Below the pieces are notes generated by a model, which had not been told where the DNA came from, did no database searches, and saw nothing but the letters and a program-made list of their open reading frames with translations. The position numbers and the translations under genes are program-made. From Acrasis kona (lineage: Eukaryota; Heterolobosea; Eutetramitea; Acrasida; Acrasidae), in contig JAOPGA020000476.1 of the NCBI GenBank assembly GCA_026419775.2, positions 1 through 64,000 of the forward strand: DNA of 64,000 nt, given 5' to 3'. Positions 20,148-29,946 of the stretch are shown here, one piece after another. Each line of letters opens with the position of its first letter. The stretch's first letter is position 1.

Positions 20148-20240
20148 GGCGATTTGATCGAGTTTTTTACGATATTGGTCTAAGATGGACGACTCAAGTT
20201 CGTCTCCGAAAGGGCGTGGGTTCAAATCCCACAGTCGTCA
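20148..20240 (+). tRNA. tRNA-Leu (CAA), second copy, 13 nt D-loop insert
   Basis: Identical to the gene at 14615-14707 over all 80 bases outside the D-loop insert. The insert (20163-20175) differs from the first copy at its first and last base only and contains T6. Flanks are unrelated except for a short at before the acceptor and a T-run after the discriminator. Same structural reading as copy 1. Confidence 0.88.
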
Positions 20241-20276
20241 GTTTTGTATATTCCTTGATGCGAAATATGGAAAAAC

Positions 20277-20444
20277 ATGGCTTCTACAGCATTCGTACGA
20301 AGTGTGAGAGTGCCCATTCTTCAGGGCATTGTCCATATTATCATTGGTGGAAGAGATGTTATCAGCAATAAACAGGATATACAGTTCTTAGTAGGTAAAT
20401 TAGAACTACAAGGCCAACGTATCAAGATCTTATTCAATATCTAA
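20277..20444 (+). CDS. Possible 55-residue protein
   Basis: An ATG at 20277, 37 bases after the tRNA-Leu, opens a 55-codon frame ending at TAA 20442-20444. The peptide starts with a hydrophobic, Arg-containing stretch compatible with a mitochondrial presequence or a short membrane helix and is otherwise unremarkable. No family is recognised and length alone does not prove it; listed because it is the only candidate between the tRNA and the lipase gene. Confidence 0.3.
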   Translation: MASTAFVRSVRVPILQGIVHIIIGGRDVISNKQDIQFLVGKLELQGQRIKILFNI

Positions 20445-20483
20445 ACAAACGAAAATGATAAATTATTAAACATCAAATCTTTA

Positions 20484-22946
20484 TTAAACTTCTGCATTTA
20501 CTGTTGGAGCATTGGGATCTTCTTTCGCCTGAACAACACGAACCTCAACCTTTGAGTCTTGTTTGCTTCTTACATCCCCATGAACGATGGCCCTAATCCA
20601 ATCACACAGACGGTCGGAAGCATCCTTAGCCTCTGGAACAAAATCAACCAAATTCAAGTACCCATGACCCATACCATCCACAACCTCCAATTTCACTTTT
20701 TCACCATTATTTGCAGAGATACGACGTGCCATATAGCAAGCATCGTCAAACAAGGGATCCAAAGCACCAACACCAATATAACACGGAGGGAAGAGTTTTA
20801 ACATGTGATCTGGAGCCATGCAAGGAGAAATAAAGGGATCTCTCTTTTGGTCATGAATCGTAGCATCAGTGTAATTTGCAGCACACATGCTAAGGAAGGA
20901 AAAATTAACAAGAGGATCTACAAAGCTATTCACCCTAGCGGGCGATGGAGCAGCATAAACATAAGTACAAGGATAACTAAGAGCTAAAGCATGAGGTAGT
21001 TTTGTTTTTTCCTTCATACACTTTAACACCAAAGCAAGAGACAAATTACCACCAGCTGAATCTCCTGCCAAAATGACTTTACCCAATGGAGCTCCTAATA
21101 TTCTCTTTGCATTCTGTATGGTCCATAAATAAACAGAATAACACTCTTCTAAAGCCACCGGGAATCTACTTTCTGGTGCTTTACTGTAATCTACGCTGAC
21201 TACGCTCATATCACACTCGATGGCCCATCTACGTAGATATCCTTCATGAGCAAAACTGCTCATAGCTATGAATCCTCCTCCGTGTATGTGGAAGATCAAG
21301 TTTCTTGGTGCTTTTTGATCCACTTGGTTTCCATCTGGAGTAGTTGGCATGTCTTGGTCAATTACCGGTTGTGATGCATCAGAACTCGAACTACTGCCGC
21401 TCCAACCTGGTATCCAGCTCTTGGCAGCGTTTAGAATCCTCACTGCTTGTCGTAAGTGTGGAAACTCTTGGATGTTGTAAACGAGGTCATTCTTTAGTGG
21501 AGTGGCGCTAATCAACCTTGTGTTTACAAACATTTGGTCGTACTTTGTAAGATAGTCTTTGAATTTTCCATAAGATGTGTTCGTTTCCTTCATGCTGACT
21601 TTGCCCTCCATAATGATACTTTCGTCCGGTGTTTCGGGCGTTGTGGCCTCGTTGATTTGCTCTTCCATTTGTTCGACGCTCTTTGTGCTATCTAATTGGT
21701 GGTTGGCGTGCAAATCTTTTTCCATGTTTCGCATCAATTCGTCTTCGCTTTGCTGCGTCAATTCAATGTCCTTGTTCTTATCGAGAGTTTCCTTCGCCGC
21801 TCCAACATTTGATCGGAAAACATGATCGGCAATGAATGCTCTGAATCCAAAAATGCCCCTTCTTGTTTTCTGCGCTTGTTCTTGGTTGAAATCCCCGTTG
21901 GTGTTGATGAAACTGGGTACTTTGAATGTGGTCGAAATTTCAACGTAGGGCATGCTCAGGTACATGAATGGTTTGATGAGACCTGCATCTTGCAAGTCCC
22001 ATAATTCTCTTCCGCTGTCGCTCGTTACATTGTCGAAGAATTTGGTTGTCTTGGTGGCGGCATCACCCGCGTTCATAATGTAGTATAGATTGGAAAGGCA
22101 GAATGCGGCATTCTTGACGTACGGGTGTTTTTGTTTTTTATCCCATGAGGATGCGTTGGAGTAGGATGCGGTGACTTTGACCATGAGCGAGAAGAAACCT
22201 CTAAGCATGGGCACGTATTGGGTTCCCAAGTCTTGCATAATGTCCTTGACGTTCAATTTGGTCATCTCTTCGATTGATGCAATGTCGACGGCGTTTGAGA
22301 ATGGGAATGTGTGATCGTTGAGCGCTTCGGCACTTTCTCTTTCCACGCTGATCGTGTTTGATAATTTGAGGAGAATGATGAACGTGTGGAACTTCCGAAC
22401 GTGTCTATCGAGCTCTTCGCGATAAGTCAACATTTTGAAATGTACTTTGAATGGATTGAGATGGTACTTGTTGCGGTACTTTTCTCTTTTGAATTGTGTT
22501 TCCTTCACAAATGCTCTTGCCATCTCGACATTGTGGCATAATGTGAGCAAGAAACCTCTAAAGGCAGAAAAGAATTTTTGAATTTGACCTGATGTTGAAT
22601 TTTCATGACGAAGGGCGGCTGTGGCCTCGTGGCGCCTTTGTAAAGACGATCTTAAGGTTGAAAGCTCGGTGGTCATGTTATCAAGTATCATGTCGAATCC
22701 AATGAAGGTATCAAGCCCAACAGGCTCTTTTGAAGGATCTCTACTACCGCTATCGACTTGGAACAGCATGATTCCTTCTTCTCTGAGTTCGTCTCTAAAT
22801 CTGCGGACAGATTTTGAAGTGTGATCAATCACAGTGCTCCATGATTCTTCCTCAATATTTGGAAGCGCTGTATTGTCCGAGTAATCATATCGTATTATAC
22901 GTAGACCGTACAAATTGCTTTTATCAGTGGTTATGGGCTGTTGCAT
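20484..22946 (-). CDS. LIPE: Hormone-sensitive lipase family hydrolase
   Basis: Single exon of 820 residues from the ATG at 22946 (a longer frame upstream lacks an ATG). The N-terminal 350 residues match the helical HSL N-terminal domain in character; the C-terminal half is an alpha/beta hydrolase of the HSL branch with H-G-G-G-F (oxyanion hole, about residue 554), G-D-S-A-G-G (nucleophile, about 626), D-P-L-F-D-D (acid, about 727) and G-H-G-Y (His, about 760). Between them is a Ser/Thr-rich loop where animal HSL carries its regulatory phosphorylation sites, but no clear PKA site is conserved. Cytosolic enzyme hydrolysing di-/triacylglycerol or sterol esters at lipid droplets. Full-length HSL with this N-terminal domain outside animals is less common but occurs in amoebae. 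Confidence 0.9.
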   Translation of the reverse strand: MQQPITTDKSNLYGLRIIRYDYSDNTALPNIEEESWSTVIDHTSKSVRRFRDELREEGIMLFQVDSGSRDPSKEPVGLDTFIGFDMILDNMTTELSTLRSSLQRRHEATAALRHENSTSGQIQKFFSAFRGFLLTLCHNVEMARAFVKETQFKREKYRNKYHLNPFKVHFKMLTYREELDRHVRKFHTFIILLKLSNTISVERESAEALNDHTFPFSNAVDIASIEEMTKLNVKDIMQDLGTQYVPMLRGFFSLMVKVTASYSNASSWDKKQKHPYVKNAAFCLSNLYYIMNAGDAATKTTKFFDNVTSDSGRELWDLQDAGLIKPFMYLSMPYVEISTTFKVPSFINTNGDFNQEQAQKTRRGIFGFRAFIADHVFRSNVGAAKETLDKNKDIELTQQSEDELMRNMEKDLHANHQLDSTKSVEQMEEQINEATTPETPDESIIMEGKVSMKETNTSYGKFKDYLTKYDQMFVNTRLISATPLKNDLVYNIQEFPHLRQAVRILNAAKSWIPGWSGSSSSSDASQPVIDQDMPTTPDGNQVDQKAPRNLIFHIHGGGFIAMSSFAHEGYLRRWAIECDMSVVSVDYSKAPESRFPVALEECYSVYLWTIQNAKRILGAPLGKVILAGDSAGGNLSLALVLKCMKEKTKLPHALALSYPCTYVYAAPSPARVNSFVDPLVNFSFLSMCAANYTDATIHDQKRDPFISPCMAPDHMLKLFPPCYIGVGALDPLFDDACYMARRISANNGEKVKLEVVDGMGHGYLNLVDFVPEAKDASDRLCDWIRAIVHGDVRSKQDSKVEVRVVQAKEDPNAPTVNAEV

Positions 22947-23080
22947 ACTAAAACTGAAATATGATATTTTTTTCAAAATTTAATAATAAAATTTAAACCA
23001 CATTTGGTGAAAATTGTTTTACAAACTTCTAACGTAGAGCTACCTCTAGTTCCGAATGTTTCTTAAGCTATCAGCACAAT

Positions 23081-23923
23081 ATGAGCTCTTCTAATTTTAA
23101 CACAGACCGTTTACATATGATTCGCTCGAAGACCTCAGTGTTGTTTGAATCGAAAAGCGATGTTCCATCTCCTCACCCAGTTCGTTCGCGGTCGCATACT
23201 GGCTTTGATATTGAAAATAGGATACTAGAATTTCACAACCAGGCTAGCAAGTCAGAAAGTAGTTTAAACAAACTACCGCCAATCGTTTCAGAAACCAATA
23301 GGAAACTTCGTTCCCAAAGCAAGGAATTAGAAATGTTGAGGAGAGAACAAGACGACTTAATAATGAAAAGAATGGCCAAGCACAGAACAAATTTGACTTA
23401 TAGAAACCTTAATGTTTTTAGGAGGGGAAATATTGAGGAGGAGAAGAAGAAAAGTCAGTCTATAGTTGATGAGCTAGCGAACAACATCGGTCATCACTTT
23501 AACAGAACGTTTAATTATAATGGACTTATCAATGCACACAATTCGATATCAGCCGCTCCGGAAACTACTTCAGAACCAACCAAAGAAAAGAAAGAAGCAA
23601 CAAACACTGAAATTTTAGCGCTATGTAGAAAATCTCTGAATGAAAAACAAAAATCCGTGACAATAGATGGTTTTGGCGATATTATTCTTTCTAAAATAAA
23701 TTTAAGGCAAACAAAGCAAGTTCAATTAAAATCCCTTCCTGTATCAGTTAGGGAAGCAAATAAAAAGTGTTTAATTTGTGAAGAAAATAATAATACCGCA
23801 CGCCCAACGAGTCAATTTTCTTCCTGCTCACATTTGTTTCATGATGATTGTCTGTTAGTTTGGTTCAAACTTTCAAATTTATGTCCAAATTGCGGTGTCA
23901 GTGCGTTTCATGAAAAATGTTAA
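23081..23923 (+). CDS. RING-H2 finger protein
   Basis: Single exon, 280 residues, ATG at 23081. The last 55 residues form a RING-H2: C-x2-C, a 14-residue loop, C-x-H-x2-D-D-C, then C-x2-C about ten residues further, so zinc binding and E2 recruitment are likely (E3 ubiquitin ligase). The N-terminal 220 residues are Ser-rich and then a charged helix, with no other domain; there is no membrane segment or signal peptide. The C-terminus ends four residues after the finger region. Substrate unknown. Confidence 0.75.
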   Translation: MSSSNFNTDRLHMIRSKTSVLFESKSDVPSPHPVRSRSHTGFDIENRILEFHNQASKSESSLNKLPPIVSETNRKLRSQSKELEMLRREQDDLIMKRMAKHRTNLTYRNLNVFRRGNIEEEKKKSQSIVDELANNIGHHFNRTFNYNGLINAHNSISAAPETTSEPTKEKKEATNTEILALCRKSLNEKQKSVTIDGFGDIILSKINLRQTKQVQLKSLPVSVREANKKCLICEENNNTARPTSQFSSCSHLFHDDCLLVWFKLSNLCPNCGVSAFHEKC

Positions 23924-24117
23924 AGTAGTACCATTTCAGTGTTGAAAAGTTGATGAGTTTTATTTTGTCTTGTTTTCACCTTCTGTGGTTGGATTGGTTA
24001 CAATCATAAAACTTGTAACAACAACAAGTTTAAAACTACATGTGATTTCTCCAAAGCTGTGATGAAGCTAAAGAAGTATGTGATGCGTGTACACTTCTAT
24101 CAATCTGAAGAGAGATT

Positions 24118-24405
24118 ATGATACAAACCGCAAAGGAAATAAATAAATTAAAAATAGATTTTAGATATTATTATGTGCACAAATTTGGGTGGCAAAAAAT
24201 ACTTGGAGAGCAGTCAACCCCTTACAATCTCAAAAATACCTTCCCAGAAAAGTATAAGATATTTCTAAAAAGCTATTATTACTCAGATTCTATCTATCTC
24301 TGTGCACCAGATTTCCCAACTTGTCCATCTAATTTAAAATCGCAATTGAAAACCAAACCACACGCGTTGGTACAAACATACTGGACTACTTGTGACAACC
24401 CATAA
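24118..24405 (+). CDS. Hypothetical 95-residue protein
   Basis: ATG at 24118, stop 24403-24405. The protein is rich in Lys and Tyr and contains three Cys in the last third; no domain is recognised. An open frame immediately upstream (about 24030-24120) in another phase could be an earlier exon, but no convincing donor joins them. Status uncertain. Confidence 0.35.
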   Translation: MIQTAKEINKLKIDFRYYYVHKFGWQKILGEQSTPYNLKNTFPEKYKIFLKSYYYSDSIYLCAPDFPTCPSNLKSQLKTKPHALVQTYWTTCDNP

Positions 24406-24589
24406 CACAAAAGTGTATACAGAATCACTATTACAAACTTTTATTCGGTTCAATTAATTGACCTTCACACATACTGTAAATTAAAATTAAACTATGGTTA
24501 CTCAAATACAAAACGTAAGAGTCAAATACCGCTGTATTTAATGACAATGCTAGATTAACTCATACCTGTATAATAACCTTGAAGATCCC

Positions 24590-25989
24590 ATGACCAAAGA
24601 AGAGGACATGTCTTCGTCCCCAATAACTTCCACACAATCATACCAAGCTGGAATAAAATATTCTTTTCGTTCTGGTTCCCCTTCAAGTCCGCAAGAAGAA
24701 ATGACACGGTTATCCTCCTCTTCACCGTCGTCACCCGAGACGTTTAACTCAACTGTACAAACACCAAAAAAGAGGAGGAGAGCTTCTTCCGGTGCCTCCC
24801 TCATGGATCCTCTATCTCCAACCCATACAAAAAGAAACCGCAACTGTTCCGCTAAATGTTCCAACTGTGCTGCCGAACAAACCCCCCTATGGAGGAAGGG
24901 TGCCGACGGGAAAACACTCTGCAACAAATGGTAAGATCAATCCTTCTTTATACCCTTGTACTTAAAAAGCAAAGTGGTTTGTATTGGAGCAGGCATAGTA
25001 AACATAGACCTGTAAGACTAGATCGCAGCCAGATGCAAGCTTTGGCCGCCCATAATGCGTCGGTTGCAGTAGCTGTCCAATCGACTCCACCCAGAAAGCA
25101 AACGCCTACGGTCAACACCAAATTGTCACAAAACGTGGCTCTAAAGGCAAAGAAATTAGAGAGTCCTCTAAAGAGATCCATAGAAGATGATATCACAGAC
25201 CAAAATCCTTCGATGAAGAAGAGAAGAGTTGATCCTACAAAGAAGAAAGCTAGGAAGCAAGTCCAAGAACAACTTGATTCTATTGCACCGCTCACCAGTA
25301 CGCCTCCCTCTGGTACAGAGCCAACATTGTACAGAAGCGATCATCTCCACACGGAACAAATGATCCACACTCTGCCAGAGGCCATGCAAGAGGAACCAAC
25401 CACCAGCAGTGCTGACCAGACGCCATCATCCTCTACGGTGTCGGCCCTACAGCAACAACTCCAGTCATTTGCAGTACAGCAATCATTCTCGGGTCACAGT
25501 AGCGAAAATGACATTAGCATAGCAGTGGAACAACCATCCGTCCACCCTGCTTCGACATTTTCACAACCATCATCGGTCAACCATGACGAAGAGTCAGAGT
25601 TCACGATACATCAATCAACTAGCGTGGATCCCTTCATGATGCAACTATACTCCAACAACAATGACGCCACATACTTTAATTCATATGTACAAACACCTGT
25701 CACAAATATTCAAACCAACAACATCGTCAAGCCGACACCCTTGTATCTAAGAGCACCACAACTACAACATTTGCAGGTGCACAACAATTACAACAAGACT
25801 GGAGCCTTCAACGACAATACTGACATTCACTCGCCGTGCGGAGACAATCTGGATTCCTTGTTTTCTAGTCTATTCGGAGGGGAATCAGCGCCAAGTCACA
25901 ATGTGTCAGGAGTCAGCTGTGACCCTTTCAAGGTCGAAGAAGAAAATGAAACCATCGGTAGCGAATTCTTGGGATCACCATTCCTATGA
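24590..25989 (+). CDS. GATA-type zinc finger transcription factor
   Basis: Two exons, 24590-24930 and 24975-25989, with a 44 nt intron that splits the last cysteine codon of the finger; product 451 residues. The finger (about residues 90-120) reads C-S-N-C-A-A-E-Q-T-P-L-W-R-K-G, then L-C-N-K-C-G-L-Y-W, a C-x2-C-x17-C-x2-C type IVa GATA finger with the P-L-W-R and C-N-x-C-G-L-Y-W signatures that read HGATAR DNA. Upstream is Ser/Pro-rich; downstream are a bipartite basic stretch (nuclear localisation) and a long Gln/Ser/Thr-rich, acidic-tailed region typical of activation domains. A single finger of this class matches fungal and amoebal GATA factors more than animal two-finger ones. Confidence 0.92.
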
Positions 25990-26151
25990 AGTTAAGAAGG
26001 GCCATCTCATCAGGAATTAACGAAACAAGAGAGACGCTTGCAAGTTGTCGGCCATGAATGCCTTCTTTCATGTATAGATAATAAAACTCAATACTTTACA
26101 ATTTGTTTTTTTCGGTTGCGTTTGTAATTTATTTTGTCTGAATAATCAAGG

Positions 26152-26974
26152 ATGTCGAGCAATGCTAGATTGCAGGTACTGCCCAGTCGCATGAGTCAGA
26201 TGCAGATGAAGTTGCGTCTGGTTGGTGCCAAGAAGGGACATAGTTTGATGAAAAAGAAGAGCGATGCATTGACTATGCGCTTCCGTGCCATTCTAAAGGA
26301 CATTAAGACGGTTTGTCATTTTGTTGCTCTGGAATTTTTTTACACTAGGGTAGAACAAGGAAGGTATGAGTGACAGTTTCAGAAAGGCCAACTTTTCTCT
26401 TTCCGACGCCAAATATAATGCAGGAGACATTTCTTATGCAGTCATTGAGAGCGCCAAGCAAGCAGCAAAGAAGGTTCGCATGAGGACCGACAACGTTGCT
26501 GGTGTCACACTACCAGTTTTCCAACAAACTGTAGACGAGACAGCATCAGCAGAGGGCTTTACTAACATTTCACGTGGTGGTGAGCAAATCCGCGCCTGCA
26601 AGGATCAATTCGACGAGCTCTTGTCTTCGCTCGTTCAATTGGCTTCACTACAAACCTCTTTTGTTACTTTGGACAGGGCCATCAAGATCACAAACAGACG
26701 TGTAAATGCTCTTGAAAGAGTGGTTGTTCCAAAAATTGAAAATACCATCTCCTACATTACTTCTGAGTTGGATGAATTAGAAAGAGAAGACTTCTTCCGT
26801 CTCAAAAAGATTCGTAACAAGAAAATGAAGGATAACCTTGAGAAGGAGAAGGAGCTCAAGCAGAAGCAGGAGGAGTTGGCAGCGAAAGGTGTTGCAAAAG
26901 TTTCAAAGGGAGAGAATTCTCTTTTGGGTTCTTACGGTTCTAATGTTGATGAAGACGAGGATGTCATCGTATAA
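26152..26974 (+). CDS. ATP6V1D: V-type ATPase subunit D
   Basis: Exons 26152-26310 and 26354-26974, intron 43 nt (GTTTGT...GGGTAG), 259 residues. The N-terminal helix (P-S-R-M-x-Q-M-x-M-K-x-R-L-x-x-A-x-K-G-x-x-L-x-K-K-K-S-D-A-L) and the R-x-N-A-L-E-R-V-V-x-P-x-I-E-N-T and [15 protein letters not shown] segments identify subunit D, the central rotor stalk of the V1 sector that couples ATP hydrolysis in A3B3 to proton pumping through Vo. Acceptor choice is fixed by the N-K-E-G-M join, the upstream AG giving a stop. Subunit C lies about 1.6 kb downstream. Confidence 0.95.
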
Positions 26975-26995
26975 CGGTTTTTATTAAAGGTCTTT

Positions 26996-27310
26996 TTATA
27001 CTCCAATCTTTGTTAATTCGTACACTCTTGCTCCTTCGTATCTATCTACCTCTAGTTTTTTAGCATCCTCAATTGCTTGCTCTTCCTTTTCTTTTTCAAT
27101 TCTTCCATAGTGTGCTGCTGCAATTGATATTATAATCAACACGATACATGCCAAAATCGCAATACTCATTCCAATAAGGTTTGTTCTTGGGAACATTGGC
27201 TGGTTTTCAGCTGTATTCCCACTTTCATCGGATGGTGGACTGTTTTGTATTTCATTGTTAAATGCTGTGCATGTTGCGATTAATATTCCAAGCAGAAGCA
27301 ACACACGCAT
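26996..27310 (-). CDS. Small single-pass membrane protein
   Basis: 104 residues, ATG at 27310, convergent with the V-ATPase D gene. A signal peptide (residues 1-16, Leu-rich, ending T-A-F) is followed by a short Asn/Glu/Ser ectodomain, a hydrophobic helix of about 23 residues (48-70) and a charged cytoplasmic tail rich in Glu/Lys. This is a type I topology. No cysteines in the ectodomain and no known family. The clean signal-peptide/TM architecture supports a real gene. Confidence 0.6.
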   Translation of the reverse strand: MRVLLLLGILIATCTAFNNEIQNSPPSDESGNTAENQPMFPRTNLIGMSIAILACIVLIIISIAAAHYGRIEKEKEEQAIEDAKKLEVDRYEGARVYELTKIGV

Positions 27311-27323
27311 TTTTTATGTTACA

Positions 27324-27719
27324 ATGGGCTTAGTTTACCACGTTCAATGTCCCAACTACACTCTACCATTATTATTTAAAGCTAGTTCGACACGAACAAC
27401 GAATGTAACTCAAGCAGTGCCTGATGGGCGTGCGCATTCTTGATAACATATTTTTGCAAGCATGTACCTCGTATAGTTTTGTATTATATATTTGTACATA
27501 GTCTATTGAGAGTGCTTGGGAATTTAATAATAGTTCAATGTTGTTCCTTTACAGATATTCAATTTTAATGCGAACAGTGTTTTTCCGACAATACTATCTA
27601 TCATAGCAGAACATATAGTAACGTTGGTGTACAACTATTCTACTACCGATGTTATTGCCACCTTCAATGATGTCGTTCAAAATAGGATCCGTTGTCATCA
27701 ACATCATGCTAGTTACTAA
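27324..27719 (+). CDS. Possible two-exon small protein
   Basis: ATG at 27324, thirteen bases from the divergent membrane-protein start, encodes 27 codons to a GTAACT donor; after 150 bp an AG at 27553-27554 leads in phase into 54 codons ending at TAA 27717-27719, for 81 residues in all. The second exon reads as an amphipathic helix. No family recognised. The intron is much longer than the local norm, so the model is tentative; reading without the intron gives a 39-residue ORF. Confidence 0.35.
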
Positions 27720-27734
27720 AGATAGACCAAGTAA

Positions 27735-28451
27735 ATGAATGAAGGGAGTACGGGCACCAGTAGTACGTCCCCACTATACAAGCCTGGCAAGAACAAGAGT
27801 TTGAAAAATTTGATTAAAATACCTGGTAGACGCTCTAAAAGCCTCCTACAGACCTTGTTGCGTACAAAGACAAAGCAAGACAACTCATTACCATATCTAA
27901 ATACCAATTTCAAACAGTTGGACACCCCTGCTTTGGAAGAAACCTCCAAAAACGATACAGAAGGGTATCATAACATGTGTGAATCAGAGTACTTCGAGAG
28001 TATGATATTAAACGACGATTTAGAGCGAAGAAAGCTACTAAAACTTGCTTACCTCCAGTATAGGGAAGGATGCGTTCTCGCTTGGGAGGACATAAAAATA
28101 TGGAAGGAGCTTATTGGTGATGATTTGGAGAGGATGCATCTCGAAATGATGCGTTCATATTATTACAAAACGACACAAATAACCCAAAACTTGAGAGTTT
28201 CAATGCACCACGCAATCAAAAGTGCTTTATTGTCTAACGACCCGAAATTAACAACCATTCTTATGAATGGTGCTAGCGCTATGGCAGTTGAGGAGTCACT
28301 CAAAGTCTACAAACAACAACTAGGAGGTGAAGAAAGATCTCTACAAAGAGCTAAGACTGTGCCTGTGATAGGCAGCCAAAAAATCACAACAAAACTAGGA
28401 TGGAACACTCTAAGAGAGGTAATAACGCCAAGGAGAGTAAACTCAAAATAA
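27735..28451 (+). CDS. Hypothetical protein with helical, possibly RGS-like core
   Basis: Single exon, 238 residues, ATG at 27735. The N-terminal 75 residues are basic and Ser/Thr-rich; residues about 85-185 are predicted helical, with a motif of the form L-K-L-A-Y-x-Q-Y-x-x-G-x-x-L-A-W-E-D-I-K-I-W-K that vaguely recalls an RGS helical bundle, but the diagnostic RGS residues are not all there. No membrane segment. Function not assigned. Confidence 0.5.
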   Translation: MNEGSTGTSSTSPLYKPGKNKSLKNLIKIPGRRSKSLLQTLLRTKTKQDNSLPYLNTNFKQLDTPALEETSKNDTEGYHNMCESEYFESMILNDDLERRKLLKLAYLQYREGCVLAWEDIKIWKELIGDDLERMHLEMMRSYYYKTTQITQNLRVSMHHAIKSALLSNDPKLTTILMNGASAMAVEESLKVYKQQLGGEERSLQRAKTVPVIGSQKITTKLGWNTLREVITPRRVNSK

Positions 28452-28539
28452 ACTTACTATTTATTTGTAGAATCTTGTTCTGGTTTTACAATGAACTGTC
28501 CAACGTCATTGTCAGGTTAACCGTTCAAAATTCGATAAC

Positions 28540-29804
28540 ATGGTGTGGTGGCTGATTAGCGTTCCTTATGAAGATTCCCAGAAGAAAACCTTCAAGCAAA
28601 TAGAAAAATCTCTCCAGGAGCAAAGAATTTGTGATGCTGTCTATGAGTTTAGAGTACCAAAGCTCAAGACTACAACCCTTGATACTTTAATTCAACTCGG
28701 AGATGATCTTGCTAAACATGACCAAACAGTTGAATCCATCATGGGAAAAGTGTTAAGGACATTGAGCGAGGTGAGTGATACTCCTGAAGAGGATTTTATC
28801 CCAACTGTTGTACTTCCCAATGAACAAACACGTGAGTACATAATTACAAAATAATTGACACAGCAAAAGTCTCCGCCGAGGTGTTCACCACTTTCTTTGT
28901 TTGGGATGAGAACCAATATTTATTATCACGAAATTTGACAGACATCGTGAGCACTATCATCAAGAAGTGTGCGCGTTATGATGAGGAACTCAGAACCAAG
29001 ACCACAGAGTACCAAACTTTGAAGAACAACATATCAACGCTAGAGAGAAAGACTTCCGGACCTCTTGCCACCCGTTCACTAGACGGAATTATCAGACCTG
29101 AGCATGTGACCGTCAAAGAATCGGAGTACCTACAAACCCTTTTTATTGTTGTACCTAAAAAAGATCAACTATACTTTGAACAAAACTATGAAGATCTAAC
29201 CACAGATGATGCATCAAACGTCCAAGAGAGCGACGTTTTCAACCACACTGTCGGTATGTGCGTTGTTCCAGGCTCATTAGATGTCGTGACTGAGGAGCAG
29301 GACAGCATTTTATACAGCGTAGTACTTTTGAAGAAACTAGCCCAAGACTTTAAGAAAGCATGTTCACTACCAAGCAGAAGATGGGTTGTCCGTGACTTCC
29401 AATTCGATCAAAGCAGGTACCAACTATCCCAATTAGAGGAAGAGGAACTAAAAGAAAAATCGGAAGGTCTAAAGAGGGATTTGAATGACTGGACTAGAGT
29501 CGCGTTCAGTGAAGTTTACAGTGCTTGGCTACATTTGAAAGCAATTCGTGTCTTTGTTGAGAGCGTCCTACGTTACGGTCTACCTCCACAGTTTTGCAGC
29601 ATTCTCCTCAACGTATCAAAGAACGAATCTAAAGTCCACAAATTCTTCAGAGATCAATACAAGCATTTACTGAGCGATCAACCAACAGAAGTTTCTGATT
29701 CTAGTGCTTCTACTTTTGGTATTCTGCATGGTCTTGAGTTCCACCCATATGTTCTATTGACATTGAACGTTAATAACTATCCTCTGTTGAAGATGGGAAA
29801 ATAA
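28540..29804 (+). CDS. ATP6V1C: V-type ATPase subunit C
   Basis: Exons 28540-28831 and 28864-29804 joined across a 32 nt GT-AG intron, 410 residues. It begins W-W-L-I-S-V-P, the subunit C start, and has the F-V-W-D-E-x-Q-Y-L at the foot-domain return, V-R-D-F-x-F-D, the W-x-R-V-A-F-S-E-V-Y-S-A-W-x-H-L-K-A-I-R-V-F-V-E-S-V-L-R-Y-G-L-P region in separated blocks, and a Y-P-Y-L-like end. Subunit C bridges the peripheral stalks and Vo and is the part released when the pump disassembles. Length is within the usual 370-390 plus a short insertion after about residue 175. Confidence 0.95.
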
Positions 29805-29946
29805 AAGTCAAATTAATTTACAAAAGTTTTTGTGTTTGTCCGCAAAAGGCAAAATAAATGATAGACGAAAGTATGTCATCGTAGGTAGTTGGAAGAAGGA
29901 GCTTTTAAATGGTGGACTAAATATTATATATAAAATAAATGTATTT

